A stretch of DNA of 64,000 bases from Bernardetiaceae bacterium (GTDB lineage Bacteria; Bacteroidota; Bacteroidia; Cytophagales; Thermoflexibacteraceae), in NCBI GenBank assembly GCA_025056255.1, contig JANWVT010000013.1:1-64000 (forward strand). The letters are read 5' to 3'. The notes below the pieces were generated by a model. That model searched no databases and had not been told where the DNA came from. It saw only the letters and a program-made list of their open reading frames with translations. Shown in pieces: positions 27,224 through 35,777 of this stretch. The position numbers and the translations under genes were made by a program. The number at the start of each line of letters is the position of its first letter. The first letter of the stretch is position 1.

Positions 27224-29181
27224 GGGGTAGTGATGATTTTGTCAAGCAATGTTGTAATGTCTTCGGGCAGCATTTCCATTGCATCAATAATTTCATCATC
27301 AGTAAAAGACACACGAAACTCGGCATCTATTTGTTGGCGCAGGTTTTTGAGTAGCTTGCGTCCATCGCACATATCTAACTTATTTGCTTCCCATTCCCTC
27401 TCAAAAAAATCGCGCATGGAGTCCGCTATACTGCCGATTTCCAATGATTTTTTGAAAATGATATTATTCAGTGCAGCAGCAAAATCAGCAATATTCCGAC
27501 TGCCTGATTGCTTCACTAATTCCCTGATTTTTTCAGTTTGAATAATCGTGCCGTTGATGACAGCTTCGGTCGCAAAGTTTTCATAAATGGCTTCTTTTTG
27601 CTTTTCGCAAAGTTGTAAAAGCAAAGCCTGCATATCGGTTTGCTCCCACTGTTGGCGCAGCGCATCGTCTTTTATTTTGCTTGCGACTAATTTTTGAATC
27701 GCTGCCGCATTAATCAAATAATTTTCAATTTGCCTTTTGCTGAGATAATGCAAGCGATCAGGGTAATGGCTAAAATATTTTTGCCTGAACTCCTCTATGT
27801 CCTCAGGCTTTATTTCATCGCGGTCAAGTACAAGCAGCCAGGGCGAAGAAAGCACGTCTTTCTGTAATTTCTGAATCAGGTTGACTAATTTGTAACGGTC
27901 GCCTTTTCCTTGCATACTTACAAAAGCAACTGTTTTTTCGTTAATCAGATGTGCATAGCCGGCTTTTGCAGCAAAAGAAAGTAAATATGTTTTATCACTA
28001 TCGCCCTCTACAAATACAATGACTTTGGGTTGCAGCGCATAGTGAATCGCTTCTACGGGATAGCCCAGATTTTGAACAGCCTCCTGCCAGCCATTGGCGG
28101 CTGTTGCCGGATAAACCCTCACTCCTTTGGCTTCATTGGTCAGTAAAAAGACTTTATCCAGCCCGACTTCTTGCATCAGCACAAGGCTATGCGTGGTCAT
28201 AATAAACTGAATATCAGCAGATAGCTGTTTAATATAACGCGCAAAATCGCGGATAAGCGTCGGGTGCATATGTACCTCCGGCTCATCCATCAGCACAATG
28301 CGCGGTTTGAGCAGCAGGATGGCGGCCAACATCAGCACCAGCGATTGCATCCCTTGTCCGGTGTGCCTGATGTCATAAGGAACTGATTTTGAATGGCCAT
28401 TGTCGCGCATGGTTTCTCTGATGTGCAACTCAAATTCGCCGATTTCTTCGTTGTGAACAACGTCTATATCGTCAATTTCTGTAAAAATGGCTAGCAGTCG
28501 TTTTTTAAAATCCTCAAAATCAGTAGTATTTTTCTTTTTGAGCGCATAAAGCAAGCCACGAATCCTGTTTTGCCCCACTTTATCCGTTTTTTCCAACTCC
28601 GACAGTGGCACAAAACGTTCTTTGTCTTCTATGTTGCCTTTGGAATCCAGATAAAGCGGTGTTTTATGGCTATCCTGAAAACTTGCACCCGTTAAAATGG
28701 CTTGCATTTCATATATGAACCGCTGTTCGGTTGTATCGGCAGATGTAAAATCTATATCAACGTGATAATTATGATTCACGATGCGCCTGTTGACAAAAAC
28801 GGCATTCCGACGAAACGAAATGGTAGCGTTACTGATTTTTTCGGAAAGCACTGCTTTTGTCTGCTCCCCCGACAGCGTAGGAACTCCGCGTGCAATCTGT
28901 CTGTCGCAGGCGATTTTAATAAAAGTCTGCCATTCATCGGCAGAAAAACGCATATCGCCTTTGATGTCTAAGTTACCGTCTTGCTGTAAAAAATTAAAAT
29001 CATTTACTTCTACGTTTTCTGCATTGAGCAACTTGCGAATGGCTTTCAGGATACTTGTTTTTCCCGTGTTGTTTGCGCCCACCAATACGTTGATGTCTTC
29101 GTTAAACACAATAGTAGGTTCAGGCAGTTGCAGGCTGCTGATCTTACGGAAATTTTGCAAATACAAAGACTGTAACTTCAT
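27220..29181 (-). CDS. OLD family ATP-dependent nuclease (AAA + Toprim)
   Basis: A 653-residue, stand-alone (class 1) OLD-type protein. The N-terminal ABC/RecF-like ATPase has Walker A GANNTGKTS at 35-43, a signature-like region near DIRHTGQGMQS, and Walker B VLMDEPEVHMHP near 290 followed by TTHSL. The C-terminal Toprim domain has E392 in VFVEGDSDK and the LVLDRDE acidic pair. OLD proteins are metal-dependent DNA nucleases; some act in phage exclusion. Here it is translationally coupled to mutS, which argues for either a repair role or a recently settled defence gene. No Gabija-type helicase partner is present. Confidence 0.85.
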   Translation of the reverse strand: MKLQSLYLQNFRKISSLQLPEPTIVFNEDINVLVGANNTGKTSILKAIRKLLNAENVEVNDFNFLQQDGNLDIKGDMRFSADEWQTFIKIACDRQIARGVPTLSGEQTKAVLSEKISNATISFRRNAVFVNRRIVNHNYHVDIDFTSADTTEQRFIYEMQAILTGASFQDSHKTPLYLDSKGNIEDKERFVPLSELEKTDKVGQNRIRGLLYALKKKNTTDFEDFKKRLLAIFTEIDDIDVVHNEEIGEFELHIRETMRDNGHSKSVPYDIRHTGQGMQSLVLMLAAILLLKPRIVLMDEPEVHMHPTLIRDFARYIKQLSADIQFIMTTHSLVLMQEVGLDKVFLLTNEAKGVRVYPATAANGWQEAVQNLGYPVEAIHYALQPKVIVFVEGDSDKTYLLSFAAKAGYAHLINEKTVAFVSMQGKGDRYKLVNLIQKLQKDVLSSPWLLVLDRDEIKPEDIEEFRQKYFSHYPDRLHYLSKRQIENYLINAAAIQKLVASKIKDDALRQQWEQTDMQALLLQLCEKQKEAIYENFATEAVINGTIIQTEKIRELVKQSGSRNIADFAAALNNIIFKKSLEIGSIADSMRDFFEREWEANKLDMCDGRKLLKNLRQQIDAEFRVSFTDDEIIDAMEMLPEDITTLLDKIITTP

Positions 29182-29218
29182 GGAACGGGAGTCTTACAAT
29201 TAAAATAAGCCCTTCAAT

Positions 29219-29932
29219 TTACACATTCGCCCGCAATTGGCGTATTAGGGCTGCCATATCCTTAGGATAAGGCGCTTCTGCATACAGCAACTTGCCGTTT
29301 AAGTCAGTAAATTCCAACCCAAAAGCATGAAGTGCCACGCGGTTAATCAGCGGTTGTTCTTCGGTAAACTTTTTCAGGTTGAAACGGCGTTTTAACTCGG
29401 AAAGGTACAATTTGTGCCCACCGTAAAATTCATCGGCAACAATTGGGGCTTTGAGGCAAGCTAAGTGAATGCGAATTTGATGCATCCGTCCCGTTAGCGG
29501 AAAGCATTCTACTAATGTATGCCTTTTGAATACTTCTTTGGTATAAAAAATTGTTTCGGCTTCTTTGCCTTCCTGTTTGTCGATGCGCACGCCGCCCCCC
29601 GATGTTTGAGCAATGGGCAGATATACATCTACTCCATCAAACTGGTGGATGCCCTCTACCACAGCATGGTATATTTTTTTAACGGCACGGTCTTCAAATT
29701 GAATAGCTAAGTTGCGATAAGCTTCGGGATTTTTGGCAATTGCCAAAATACCGCTCGTTTCCTTGTCTAAGCGATGACACACTTGAGCATCCTCCCAGTA
29801 GGCTTTTGCTAAGCGAATAATACTGGGGGTATTAATCGTGCGTTCGTCTAAGGTAGAAACGTGAGGGGGCTTGTTAATCAGGATGTAGTCCTTGTCTTCG
29901 TGCAGAATTAAATCTTCCAATCGAATTCTCAT
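29219..29932 (-). CDS. RluA-type RNA pseudouridine synthase
   Basis: A 237-residue enzyme isomerising uridine to pseudouridine in rRNA or tRNA. The catalytic D56 is in VCHRLDKETSG; GRMHQIRIHLA and the C-terminal HAFGLEF pattern complete the RluA family. There is no N-terminal S4 domain, so it resembles the short RluA/RluC-like forms common in Bacteroidota. Target site cannot be told from sequence. Confidence 0.9.
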   Translation of the reverse strand: MRIRLEDLILHEDKDYILINKPPHVSTLDERTINTPSIIRLAKAYWEDAQVCHRLDKETSGILAIAKNPEAYRNLAIQFEDRAVKKIYHAVVEGIHQFDGVDVYLPIAQTSGGGVRIDKQEGKEAETIFYTKEVFKRHTLVECFPLTGRMHQIRIHLACLKAPIVADEFYGGHKLYLSELKRRFNLKKFTEEQPLINRVALHAFGLEFTDLNGKLLYAEAPYPKDMAALIRQLRANV

Positions 29933-29954
29933 TCTGCAAAATTACGCCACTTGT

Positions 29955-31247
29955 CTAAAACTTGTACAACAGCCCACCACCCAGCGAGATCCATTGCGGA
30001 TTTGCTCGTAGATGAGGGGTTTGATAGACAGAAGTCAGGCTACGCCGATAGGTAGCATCTAAATGAATACCAACCTGTGGTGTAAGGTTGTAGAAGATGC
30101 CTATACCTGCCAGCCCACTGATGTTGAATCGCTTATAGTCGCCAAAGCTGTACTGTACCCCTTCTACTTGGCTGCTGTTAATATGGTGGCTCAAGGTAAA
30201 GTCGCTTGCAATACCTGCGGAGATTTGATAGCCAAATTTTCCTTCGGAAACATAAGCGATTTGCAACGGTAGGCTCAGCATTTGCATATTGACATCGATG
30301 CTATTGGCTTTGGCAGCACTACCCTGTAAAAACGGCGGCAGAATCAGTTCTGCAGAACTGTTGATGCTGTACGCATTGCGCATCAAGGTGAGCCCCGAGC
30401 GAATTGCCCACTTGCGACTGACAAAGTAACTGCCATCTATCTGTAAGCTCACCGAAGACTTATTGAACAAGCTGTCTGTCAGATCGTTATAAACAACAGA
30501 GGCATCTGCATATTGTCCTCGGATAAATGGGGTAGGTTGTGCATTGCTCACTTGCGAAAAGCCGGGAGAAAATCTGTTATGTGCAACTATTAGTCCTATC
30601 CATCCGCGACGAGAGGCGGCAAGTTCCTCGGGCTTAGCTAACTCTTCATGAGCTGGAACGGTAAGAGGCAATATTTTTATTTGCGAGTGTTGAATAGGCG
30701 CTTCGGTATGCAAGGGTTGCAATTTTGTCAGAGGCAAAAATGCAACAGATGTATGGCTGTTCTCAGCAAGTTGAACATGGGGGAAGGGCTGTTGTTCTCT
30801 ATTTTGCTGAGATGCGCCTGCTACAAATCCTTTTGGGGATTTGCTATCCGTAACAGCTATGCTATGGACAGGCGGACGCGTGCCATTACCAGCAGGTTGA
30901 GAAGATGTTTGTGGGTTAGGGGTGAAGGCAGGGTCGGCTTGTGGTTGCATGCCGGCTTTTTCAGACTCAGGTTGTAAGGTAACAGGAGGGTTGGTAACAG
31001 TTTTTTCAATAGCAACAGAAGGAGGGTTGTTGAAGAATGAGCGGTAAACAACATAGGAGGTAGAAAGTGCAAACAGCATAATAGCTGCCGCAATGCCCAG
31101 TTGTTTCAACTTTGGTAAAACAACTACATGCGGTTTTTTAGTTACCTCGCGCTCTATGCGTTCCCAAACTTTTTCAGAGGGCATTAGTTCAGCATTTTCA
31201 AATGCCTCTCTAAAAATATCCTCCCATTCCTTACCGTTGCTTTTCAT
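29955..31247 (-). CDS. Anti-sigma-like N-terminus fused to an outer-membrane beta-barrel
   Basis: A 430-residue protein. Residues 1-45 (EWEDIFREAFENAELMPSEKVWERIE) are acidic and helical as in Bacteroidota anti-sigma/beta-barrel fusions; a TM helix follows at about 48-70 (QLGIAAAIMLFALSTSYVVY). A Pro/Ser/Gln-rich linker runs to about 200, and the C-terminal 190 residues look like an eight-strand PorT/OmpW-type barrel ending GGGLLYKF. It overlaps the ECF sigma gene by 17 bases and is probably its regulator. One chain would have to reach from inner to outer membrane through the linker. Confidence 0.7.
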   Translation of the reverse strand: MKSNGKEWEDIFREAFENAELMPSEKVWERIEREVTKKPHVVVLPKLKQLGIAAAIMLFALSTSYVVYRSFFNNPPSVAIEKTVTNPPVTLQPESEKAGMQPQADPAFTPNPQTSSQPAGNGTRPPVHSIAVTDSKSPKGFVAGASQQNREQQPFPHVQLAENSHTSVAFLPLTKLQPLHTEAPIQHSQIKILPLTVPAHEELAKPEELAASRRGWIGLIVAHNRFSPGFSQVSNAQPTPFIRGQYADASVVYNDLTDSLFNKSSVSLQIDGSYFVSRKWAIRSGLTLMRNAYSINSSAELILPPFLQGSAAKANSIDVNMQMLSLPLQIAYVSEGKFGYQISAGIASDFTLSHHINSSQVEGVQYSFGDYKRFNISGLAGIGIFYNLTPQVGIHLDATYRRSLTSVYQTPHLRANPQWISLGGGLLYKF

Positions 31248-31800
31248 AAACTTTTGACTCGTCTTTTGCCAGCATTTTTTGTATCAACGCCTTAGCTCTT
31301 GCATACTGCGATTTTGATGTTCCCTCAGAAATGCCTAACATTTCTGCAATTTCGTGGTGCTTATATCCCTCAATGGCATACAGGTTAAAAATAGCCTGAT
31401 AGCCCGGTGAGAGTTTTTGGATGATTGCCAGTAATTCTTTGAAGTCGTATGACTGGTCTGTCAAATTTTCAGATACAGGCTCTTCGGTTACTTCATCTAC
31501 ATCGTCCATGTGCATCTTGTCAAGCAGCCGACGGTTTTGCTTTAAGGCGGTATTGACAACGATGCGCTTGACCCAATACTCCAATGTAGAATCGCCTTTG
31601 AAATTGCCAATGGCTCCGAAAATCTTGACAAAAGACTCTTGCAAAATATCTTCGGCTTCAAAGGTGGTTTTAGAATAGCGCAGCGCTACTACGTACATTT
31701 TCTTGTAGAATCGTTCGTAGAGTGCGCGTTGCGCTTTTCCATTGCCTCTGGCGCACATCTCAATCAGCTCTTCTTCTGTCCATTCCTTCGGCTGCATCAT
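31231..31800 (-). CDS. ECF-type RNA polymerase sigma factor
   Basis: A 189-residue sigma-70 family factor with region 2 (RYSKTTFEAEDILQESFVKIF) and region 4 (LSPGYQAIFNLYAIEGYKHHEIAEMLGISEGTSKSQ) and no region 3, i.e. an ECF factor. The start is either of two ATG codons at 31800/31797. The downstream gene overlaps it and carries an anti-sigma-like N-terminus, so the pair forms a standard sigma/anti-sigma cistron. The signal is unknown, perhaps the barrel domain of the partner. Confidence 0.92.
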   Translation of the reverse strand: MMQPKEWTEEELIEMCARGNGKAQRALYERFYKKMYVVALRYSKTTFEAEDILQESFVKIFGAIGNFKGDSTLEYWVKRIVVNTALKQNRRLLDKMHMDDVDEVTEEPVSENLTDQSYDFKELLAIIQKLSPGYQAIFNLYAIEGYKHHEIAEMLGISEGTSKSQYARAKALIQKMLAKDESKVYEKQR

Positions 31801-31820
31801 GGCTTTGTCGTCAGTTATGG

Positions 31821-31973
31821 TTAGAAGAATCGCTGTTCATCAAAAAGACCCTGCAGATAATCAATTAGTTGCATGGCACAACGAATATTTTTCGCATTCA
31901 CACAGCAATCGGTCAATTTAGCGCCAATAAGTGCGCCTTCAAGCAGCATAAAGGTGTTGGCGTAAAAATCCAT
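31821..31973 (-). CDS. Putative 50-residue protein upstream of the sigma factor
   Basis: A short ORF, ATG at 31973 to TAA at 31821, ending 20 bp before the sigma-factor start in the same orientation. The product begins MDFYANTFMLLEGALIGAKL, contains DCCVNAKNIRC and ends LIDYLQGLFDEQRFF. The regular hydrophobic/charged pattern looks coding and helical, and three Cys lie close together (CC…C). No family recognised. It could be the first gene of the sigma operon, or a small regulator of it. Confidence 0.5.
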   Translation of the reverse strand: MDFYANTFMLLEGALIGAKLTDCCVNAKNIRCAMQLIDYLQGLFDEQRFF

Positions 31974-32053
31974 ATGTGCAAATGGGTTGAAGATGTTTTT
32001 GATTTAGATTCGACCTATGATGTAGTCTTTTACGTTTAAACTTAGCGAAAAGG

Positions 32054-35000
32054 TTACAGCGACTTACCTACTCCGAGAATAAATCGGTTCAAATTTACGT
32101 AATGCCCTTCTAAGGGACGGTTTGCCCAAATAGGCACATCTACGCGAATAATGAGTGGCTTATAGGCGCGATTTTCTCCACCGAGGTAAATAGTGGCGTA
32201 TGTCCCAAAACCTACATCAGCCAACCATTCCGACCGATTGCGTCGGCTGTACAGCAGCCCGCCATCGGCAAACAGATAACTGTTGATTTGTATGTACTGT
32301 TTCAGTTTTTTTGAGCGCATGGCAATGAGTTTGCTAAAATCCCACTCTACGTTGGCGCTGATGCCGTGCCTGCCGATAAAAGAGCGCTGCAATGAACCAA
32401 AGGATTGAGGGGCAAATCCGCGGATGTTCATGCCGCCTGCCATGTGCAACCTGTTCCATTCGCTGTCTTCGGTGATGAAAAACAAAGGCGAAAAAATGGC
32501 GGCTTCGGTAAAGCGATTACTCAATAGCTGCTCGGGGTTAGCACCTGCTGCATATAAATCGGACTCAAAATGCAAGAGTGCACCTTGGGTAAAGCGGGCA
32601 TAGCCGCGCATGCGCAGGTCTGACTTTTTGCCCACAAGGGTGTGTTTCCATTCGCCTTCCAAGTAGCCGTAGTTGTCGGGCGTTACCCAAAAGGGATTGC
32701 GCAAGAGCAATTTTGCCTGTCCATGGCTCTTGCTTTTTTGATAAAATCGTGTGAGCGAAGTGTTTAGCGTGCTGTTGGCAACACCAATGCGCCAAAAGGC
32801 AGGATAGTGCAGGTAGTTGCGGTCGGTATTTGACGGACGATACAACAGTTGTTGGCTGATTTCTAACAGGTGGTAGTTGGGATTGTACTGGTCGCGTCGG
32901 CGGAAGATGCGCGAAAGACCTATTTGGTGCCTGTAAATGCCCGCATTCCATTTAGCATTCAGGTGTTGCTGCCAGTGGGGCATCCAAGGTAGGTAGTAGC
33001 CGTTGAGGCTCAGTTGTGCCGACCAAGGTCGGTGAAAAGGTTGCTGTCCTTCGGGGATGTTGTTTTGCAACAGCCCTGTGTTCCACCAAAAGGCAAGCAA
33101 CCAGCTTTTTCTGCCCTCAAAATAATCGCCCGAAAGCCGTGCCCCTACCTGCAAACCATCGTAGTTATTGTACCAAGGGTCGGGGCGCCAGAAATATTGC
33201 CAACCGCGCCAGTAGGGCAGGTTTTTTACTTTGTGTTCCCATTGAACAGGAGGCAGTTTGCGCTGCCATATGTTGTTGCTGCGGTCAGTGTCGGCAAGGG
33301 TTTGAGAGGTATCTATTTCTACGCGAACAGGTGGCGCCTCTAAGTGAACAATAGCTGTATAGCGGCGGTTCAACACGCTGCCCCAGCCCGTCCATTTGGG
33401 CAAGATACTTGCTTGCGTAGGTTTTTGAAGCCATTCATTGGGTATGTGGAAATTTTTCACTTCGCCATTGCGAAGGGTAATGCTAAGGTCTAAGGGCATT
33501 TGCATATCGCCTTTGCGGGTCAGTTCCAAGCGATATTCGCCCGATTTTTTGCCTTTGCGAAGCCCTGTAACAGCATAATCGACAGTTTTAGTAGTTTCTA
33601 ACCATTGGTCAAAAAACCAGTTGAGGTTTTGTCCGGTAGTGGCAGCTACGCTTTGGCGGAAGTCTTCGGGATAAGGATGTTTGAATTTCCAACGCTGTAC
33701 ATAGTCGGCAATGGCGCGGTAGAAAAGCTCATCGCCCAGTACATAGCGCAGTTGCATGAGCATCGTGCCGCCTTTGGAATAGGCAAGCCCGTAGCCGCCT
33801 GTTTGACCGATACCACCGTTGAAGTCGTTGGAATGAGTATTGAGCGGCTTGTCAAATCCCTGATGAACGGCATCTAAGTACGGGTAAATCAGCCTTGCAT
33901 AGCCGAAATTGTAGGGTTGCAGTCGGCGTGTAATGGCTTTGCTTTTTACGCTCTGCGGCACTTCTTTGCCGCCGTAGAGCTGTTCCAGCATCCAAACCGT
34001 CAGGAATTCGGCAAAACCTTCGTCCATAAAAGCGCGGTAAGTTTCGTTGTTGGCAAGCATCCCATAAAACCATTGATGCGCCAATTCATGTGCAATCAGC
34101 CCAACATTACCTGGGTAAAAGCCATTAACAATTGCCATCATGCCGTATTCGGTGCCGTCTTGCGCATCGGCAACTACTAACGAGGGGTATTCGTATGCGC
34201 CAAACTGTTCGCTGTACAGGCGCATCATAAGGGCTACCAGTCCGGGTATTTCTTGCCAACGAGCAGCGTGAGGCTCGCGTGCTAGCACTTGAATTTTGGT
34301 GCCTCGCAAAATAATTTCGCCAATTCGGTAAGTTGGGTCGGCAGTGAAGGCGAAATTATGCACGTTGTTGGCTTTGAAATGCCACGTCTTGGTTTTTCCA
34401 TTCGCTTCGGGAATAATAATAGAGGGTTGCTCGTATAAAGGCTTGTTTTTGAAGTTGCTCAGTTGCAAGCGCTTTTTAAGGTCAGCAGGCAACACTTCTT
34501 CCTCGTTAATTAGCAGTCCAGTTGCACCAACAATGTACTGCTGTGGCAAAGTAAGTTGCACCTCAAAATTGCCGAATTCGGCGTAGTATTCTTTGTCTAA
34601 ATGTTGCGGCGTATGCCACCCGTAGCGGTCATATACGCATACGACCGGATACCAATGCACCGCGTTGTAGTGTTTAACCCCATATTGCCGAAACATTTTT
34701 TGTCGGCGGCGCATTGTTCCCCCGTCGTCAAAAAAAGTGCGGAAGCGAATTTTGACCTGCAAGGAATCGCCTGCTTGTAGCGGTTGGTTCAGGCGCACTT
34801 CCATAATGGTATTGTCTATGGTGTACTGCACAGAGTCACCATTAACGAGCAGCCCGTCTATCAGCGTGCCAAGCCCCGCTGCCTCGTTGCTACCAAAGCG
34901 AACAGGCGCACGATTAGCTCGATAAAGATGATGATAATACGATTCTGGCTGGAAAGCATTGGCATACAGGTGAAAATACAGCCTGTTTAAGGTATGGGGA

Positions 35001-35176
35001 GAACGGTTGTAATAGGTCAGCAAAGCCTCTGCTGCAATGAAGTCAGCACGGTCATCTAAGTTAGCAATTATCTGATAATCAGCTTGTTGTTGCCAATATT
35101 CACTTTGCCCAAATGCTAATGAGATGAGAAAAAAAAGCGCTAGCCATGCGCCTAAGGAGTAAATGGTGCGACACAT
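32054..35176 (-). CDS. M1 family zinc metallopeptidase with C-terminal barrel-like region
   Basis: A 1040-residue secreted protein. The ATG at 35176 begins a clear signal peptide (MCRTIYSLGAWLALFFLISL, cleavage near FGQ); the longer frame above it is rejected. The gluzincin site is H363-E364-L-A-H367 with the third ligand E386 (18 residues on), in the M1 arrangement. After about residue 600 the chain is rich in aromatic beta-strands and includes MNIRGFAPQSFG, similar to the RGF loop motif of Omp85-type surface antigens, so an outer-membrane-embedded C-terminus is inferred. It would cleave N-terminal residues from peptides at the cell surface or in the periplasm. Confidence 0.8.
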   Translation of the reverse strand: MCRTIYSLGAWLALFFLISLAFGQSEYWQQQADYQIIANLDDRADFIAAEALLTYYNRSPHTLNRLYFHLYANAFQPESYYHHLYRANRAPVRFGSNEAAGLGTLIDGLLVNGDSVQYTIDNTIMEVRLNQPLQAGDSLQVKIRFRTFFDDGGTMRRRQKMFRQYGVKHYNAVHWYPVVCVYDRYGWHTPQHLDKEYYAEFGNFEVQLTLPQQYIVGATGLLINEEEVLPADLKKRLQLSNFKNKPLYEQPSIIIPEANGKTKTWHFKANNVHNFAFTADPTYRIGEIILRGTKIQVLAREPHAARWQEIPGLVALMMRLYSEQFGAYEYPSLVVADAQDGTEYGMMAIVNGFYPGNVGLIAHELAHQWFYGMLANNETYRAFMDEGFAEFLTVWMLEQLYGGKEVPQSVKSKAITRRLQPYNFGYARLIYPYLDAVHQGFDKPLNTHSNDFNGGIGQTGGYGLAYSKGGTMLMQLRYVLGDELFYRAIADYVQRWKFKHPYPEDFRQSVAATTGQNLNWFFDQWLETTKTVDYAVTGLRKGKKSGEYRLELTRKGDMQMPLDLSITLRNGEVKNFHIPNEWLQKPTQASILPKWTGWGSVLNRRYTAIVHLEAPPVRVEIDTSQTLADTDRSNNIWQRKLPPVQWEHKVKNLPYWRGWQYFWRPDPWYNNYDGLQVGARLSGDYFEGRKSWLLAFWWNTGLLQNNIPEGQQPFHRPWSAQLSLNGYYLPWMPHWQQHLNAKWNAGIYRHQIGLSRIFRRRDQYNPNYHLLEISQQLLYRPSNTDRNYLHYPAFWRIGVANSTLNTSLTRFYQKSKSHGQAKLLLRNPFWVTPDNYGYLEGEWKHTLVGKKSDLRMRGYARFTQGALLHFESDLYAAGANPEQLLSNRFTEAAIFSPLFFITEDSEWNRLHMAGGMNIRGFAPQSFGSLQRSFIGRHGISANVEWDFSKLIAMRSKKLKQYIQINSYLFADGGLLYSRRNRSEWLADVGFGTYATIYLGGENRAYKPLIIRVDVPIWANRPLEGHYVNLNRFILGVGKSL

Positions 35177-35558
35177 TGCCGCAAATTTATAAGATAGTAT
35201 CGGCTTTGTGATAGTTTTTATTTGAGCGAAGCTTAACAAGTAAACTGCCAACTCTAACATGAATGAGGCAATGTTGGCTGGGCAGTCAATAAATAAACAA
35301 GGATTAGCCTCAAATATGTTTGTTATTGCACCTTGCAAACAATTTGTTTTCGGACATATGTTCACAAAGAGAAGTCGTATTTTTCCAAGTGATGCGAGTT
35401 ACACAGCATTAGCTTTTGCTGTTGGCAAATCACTGAGGGTAAGCCAAAAAATTTCATTTTTCAAAGCAAACAACTTTTGCTACGCTGCTGTGTTAACAGC
35501 AAGCAATCATTATAAAACCTTGTACAGCTTTTTGCCAGGGGGGTGGTGAGCAATTAAC

Positions 35559-35610
35559 AACGGCGGCGTGCAACGGCGGCGTGCAACGGCAGCGTGCAAC
35601 GGCGGCATGG
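35559..35610 (+). repeat. Four tandem copies of a 13-bp unit (array 2)
   Basis: Units: AACGGCGGCGTGC twice, AACGGCAGCGTGC, then AACGGCGGCATGG. Exactly 52 bp, followed by CAATTAC; array 3 is likewise followed by CAATTG. A degenerate GGTGAGCAATTAAC precedes it where array 3 has the inverted repeat. Confidence 0.95.
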
Positions 35611-35717
35611 CAATTACATTTTTACATGACTAACCGCAATACTTGCGTTCCAATCATACTTCTATTACTACAGCTTACATGAAACGCAAATTGCTTTATA
35701 TGCGAGCTTATGAATAC

Positions 35718-35753
35718 AAAAGCCGTCCTGATGCAATGTATCGGGACGGCTTT
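35718..35753 (-). terminator. Intrinsic terminator of hppA
   Basis: A 14-bp stem with one G-T pair (35719-35732 with 35740-35753; core AAAGCCGTCC), seven-base loop, and TTTTG on the minus-strand exit side. It lies 25 bp beyond the hppA stop. Confidence 0.75.
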
Positions 35754-35777
35754 GCAATGTACCGAAGTGTTTTTTGG

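Larger units (their letters stand above)
35177..35777. other. 600-bp intergenic region with array 2 and the hppA terminator
   Basis: Holds a TAAATTTG box (minus strand, 35189-35182) only six bases before the M1 peptidase ATG, the second 13-bp array (35559-35610) and the hppA terminator (35718-35753). A 96-codon plus-strand frame at 35259-35549 has no coding character. Between about 35210 and 35550 I see nothing else. Confidence 0.6.

Noticed and set aside
27220-29181. OLD gene as half of a Gabija defence system
   Set aside because: Gabija needs a UvrD-like helicase (GajB) next to the OLD gene; the neighbours are mutS and an RluA-type enzyme.
35259-35549. 96-codon plus-strand frame in the 600-bp gap
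   Set aside because: Composition is irregular, there is no -7 box in front, and it runs toward the repeat array; no family resemblance.
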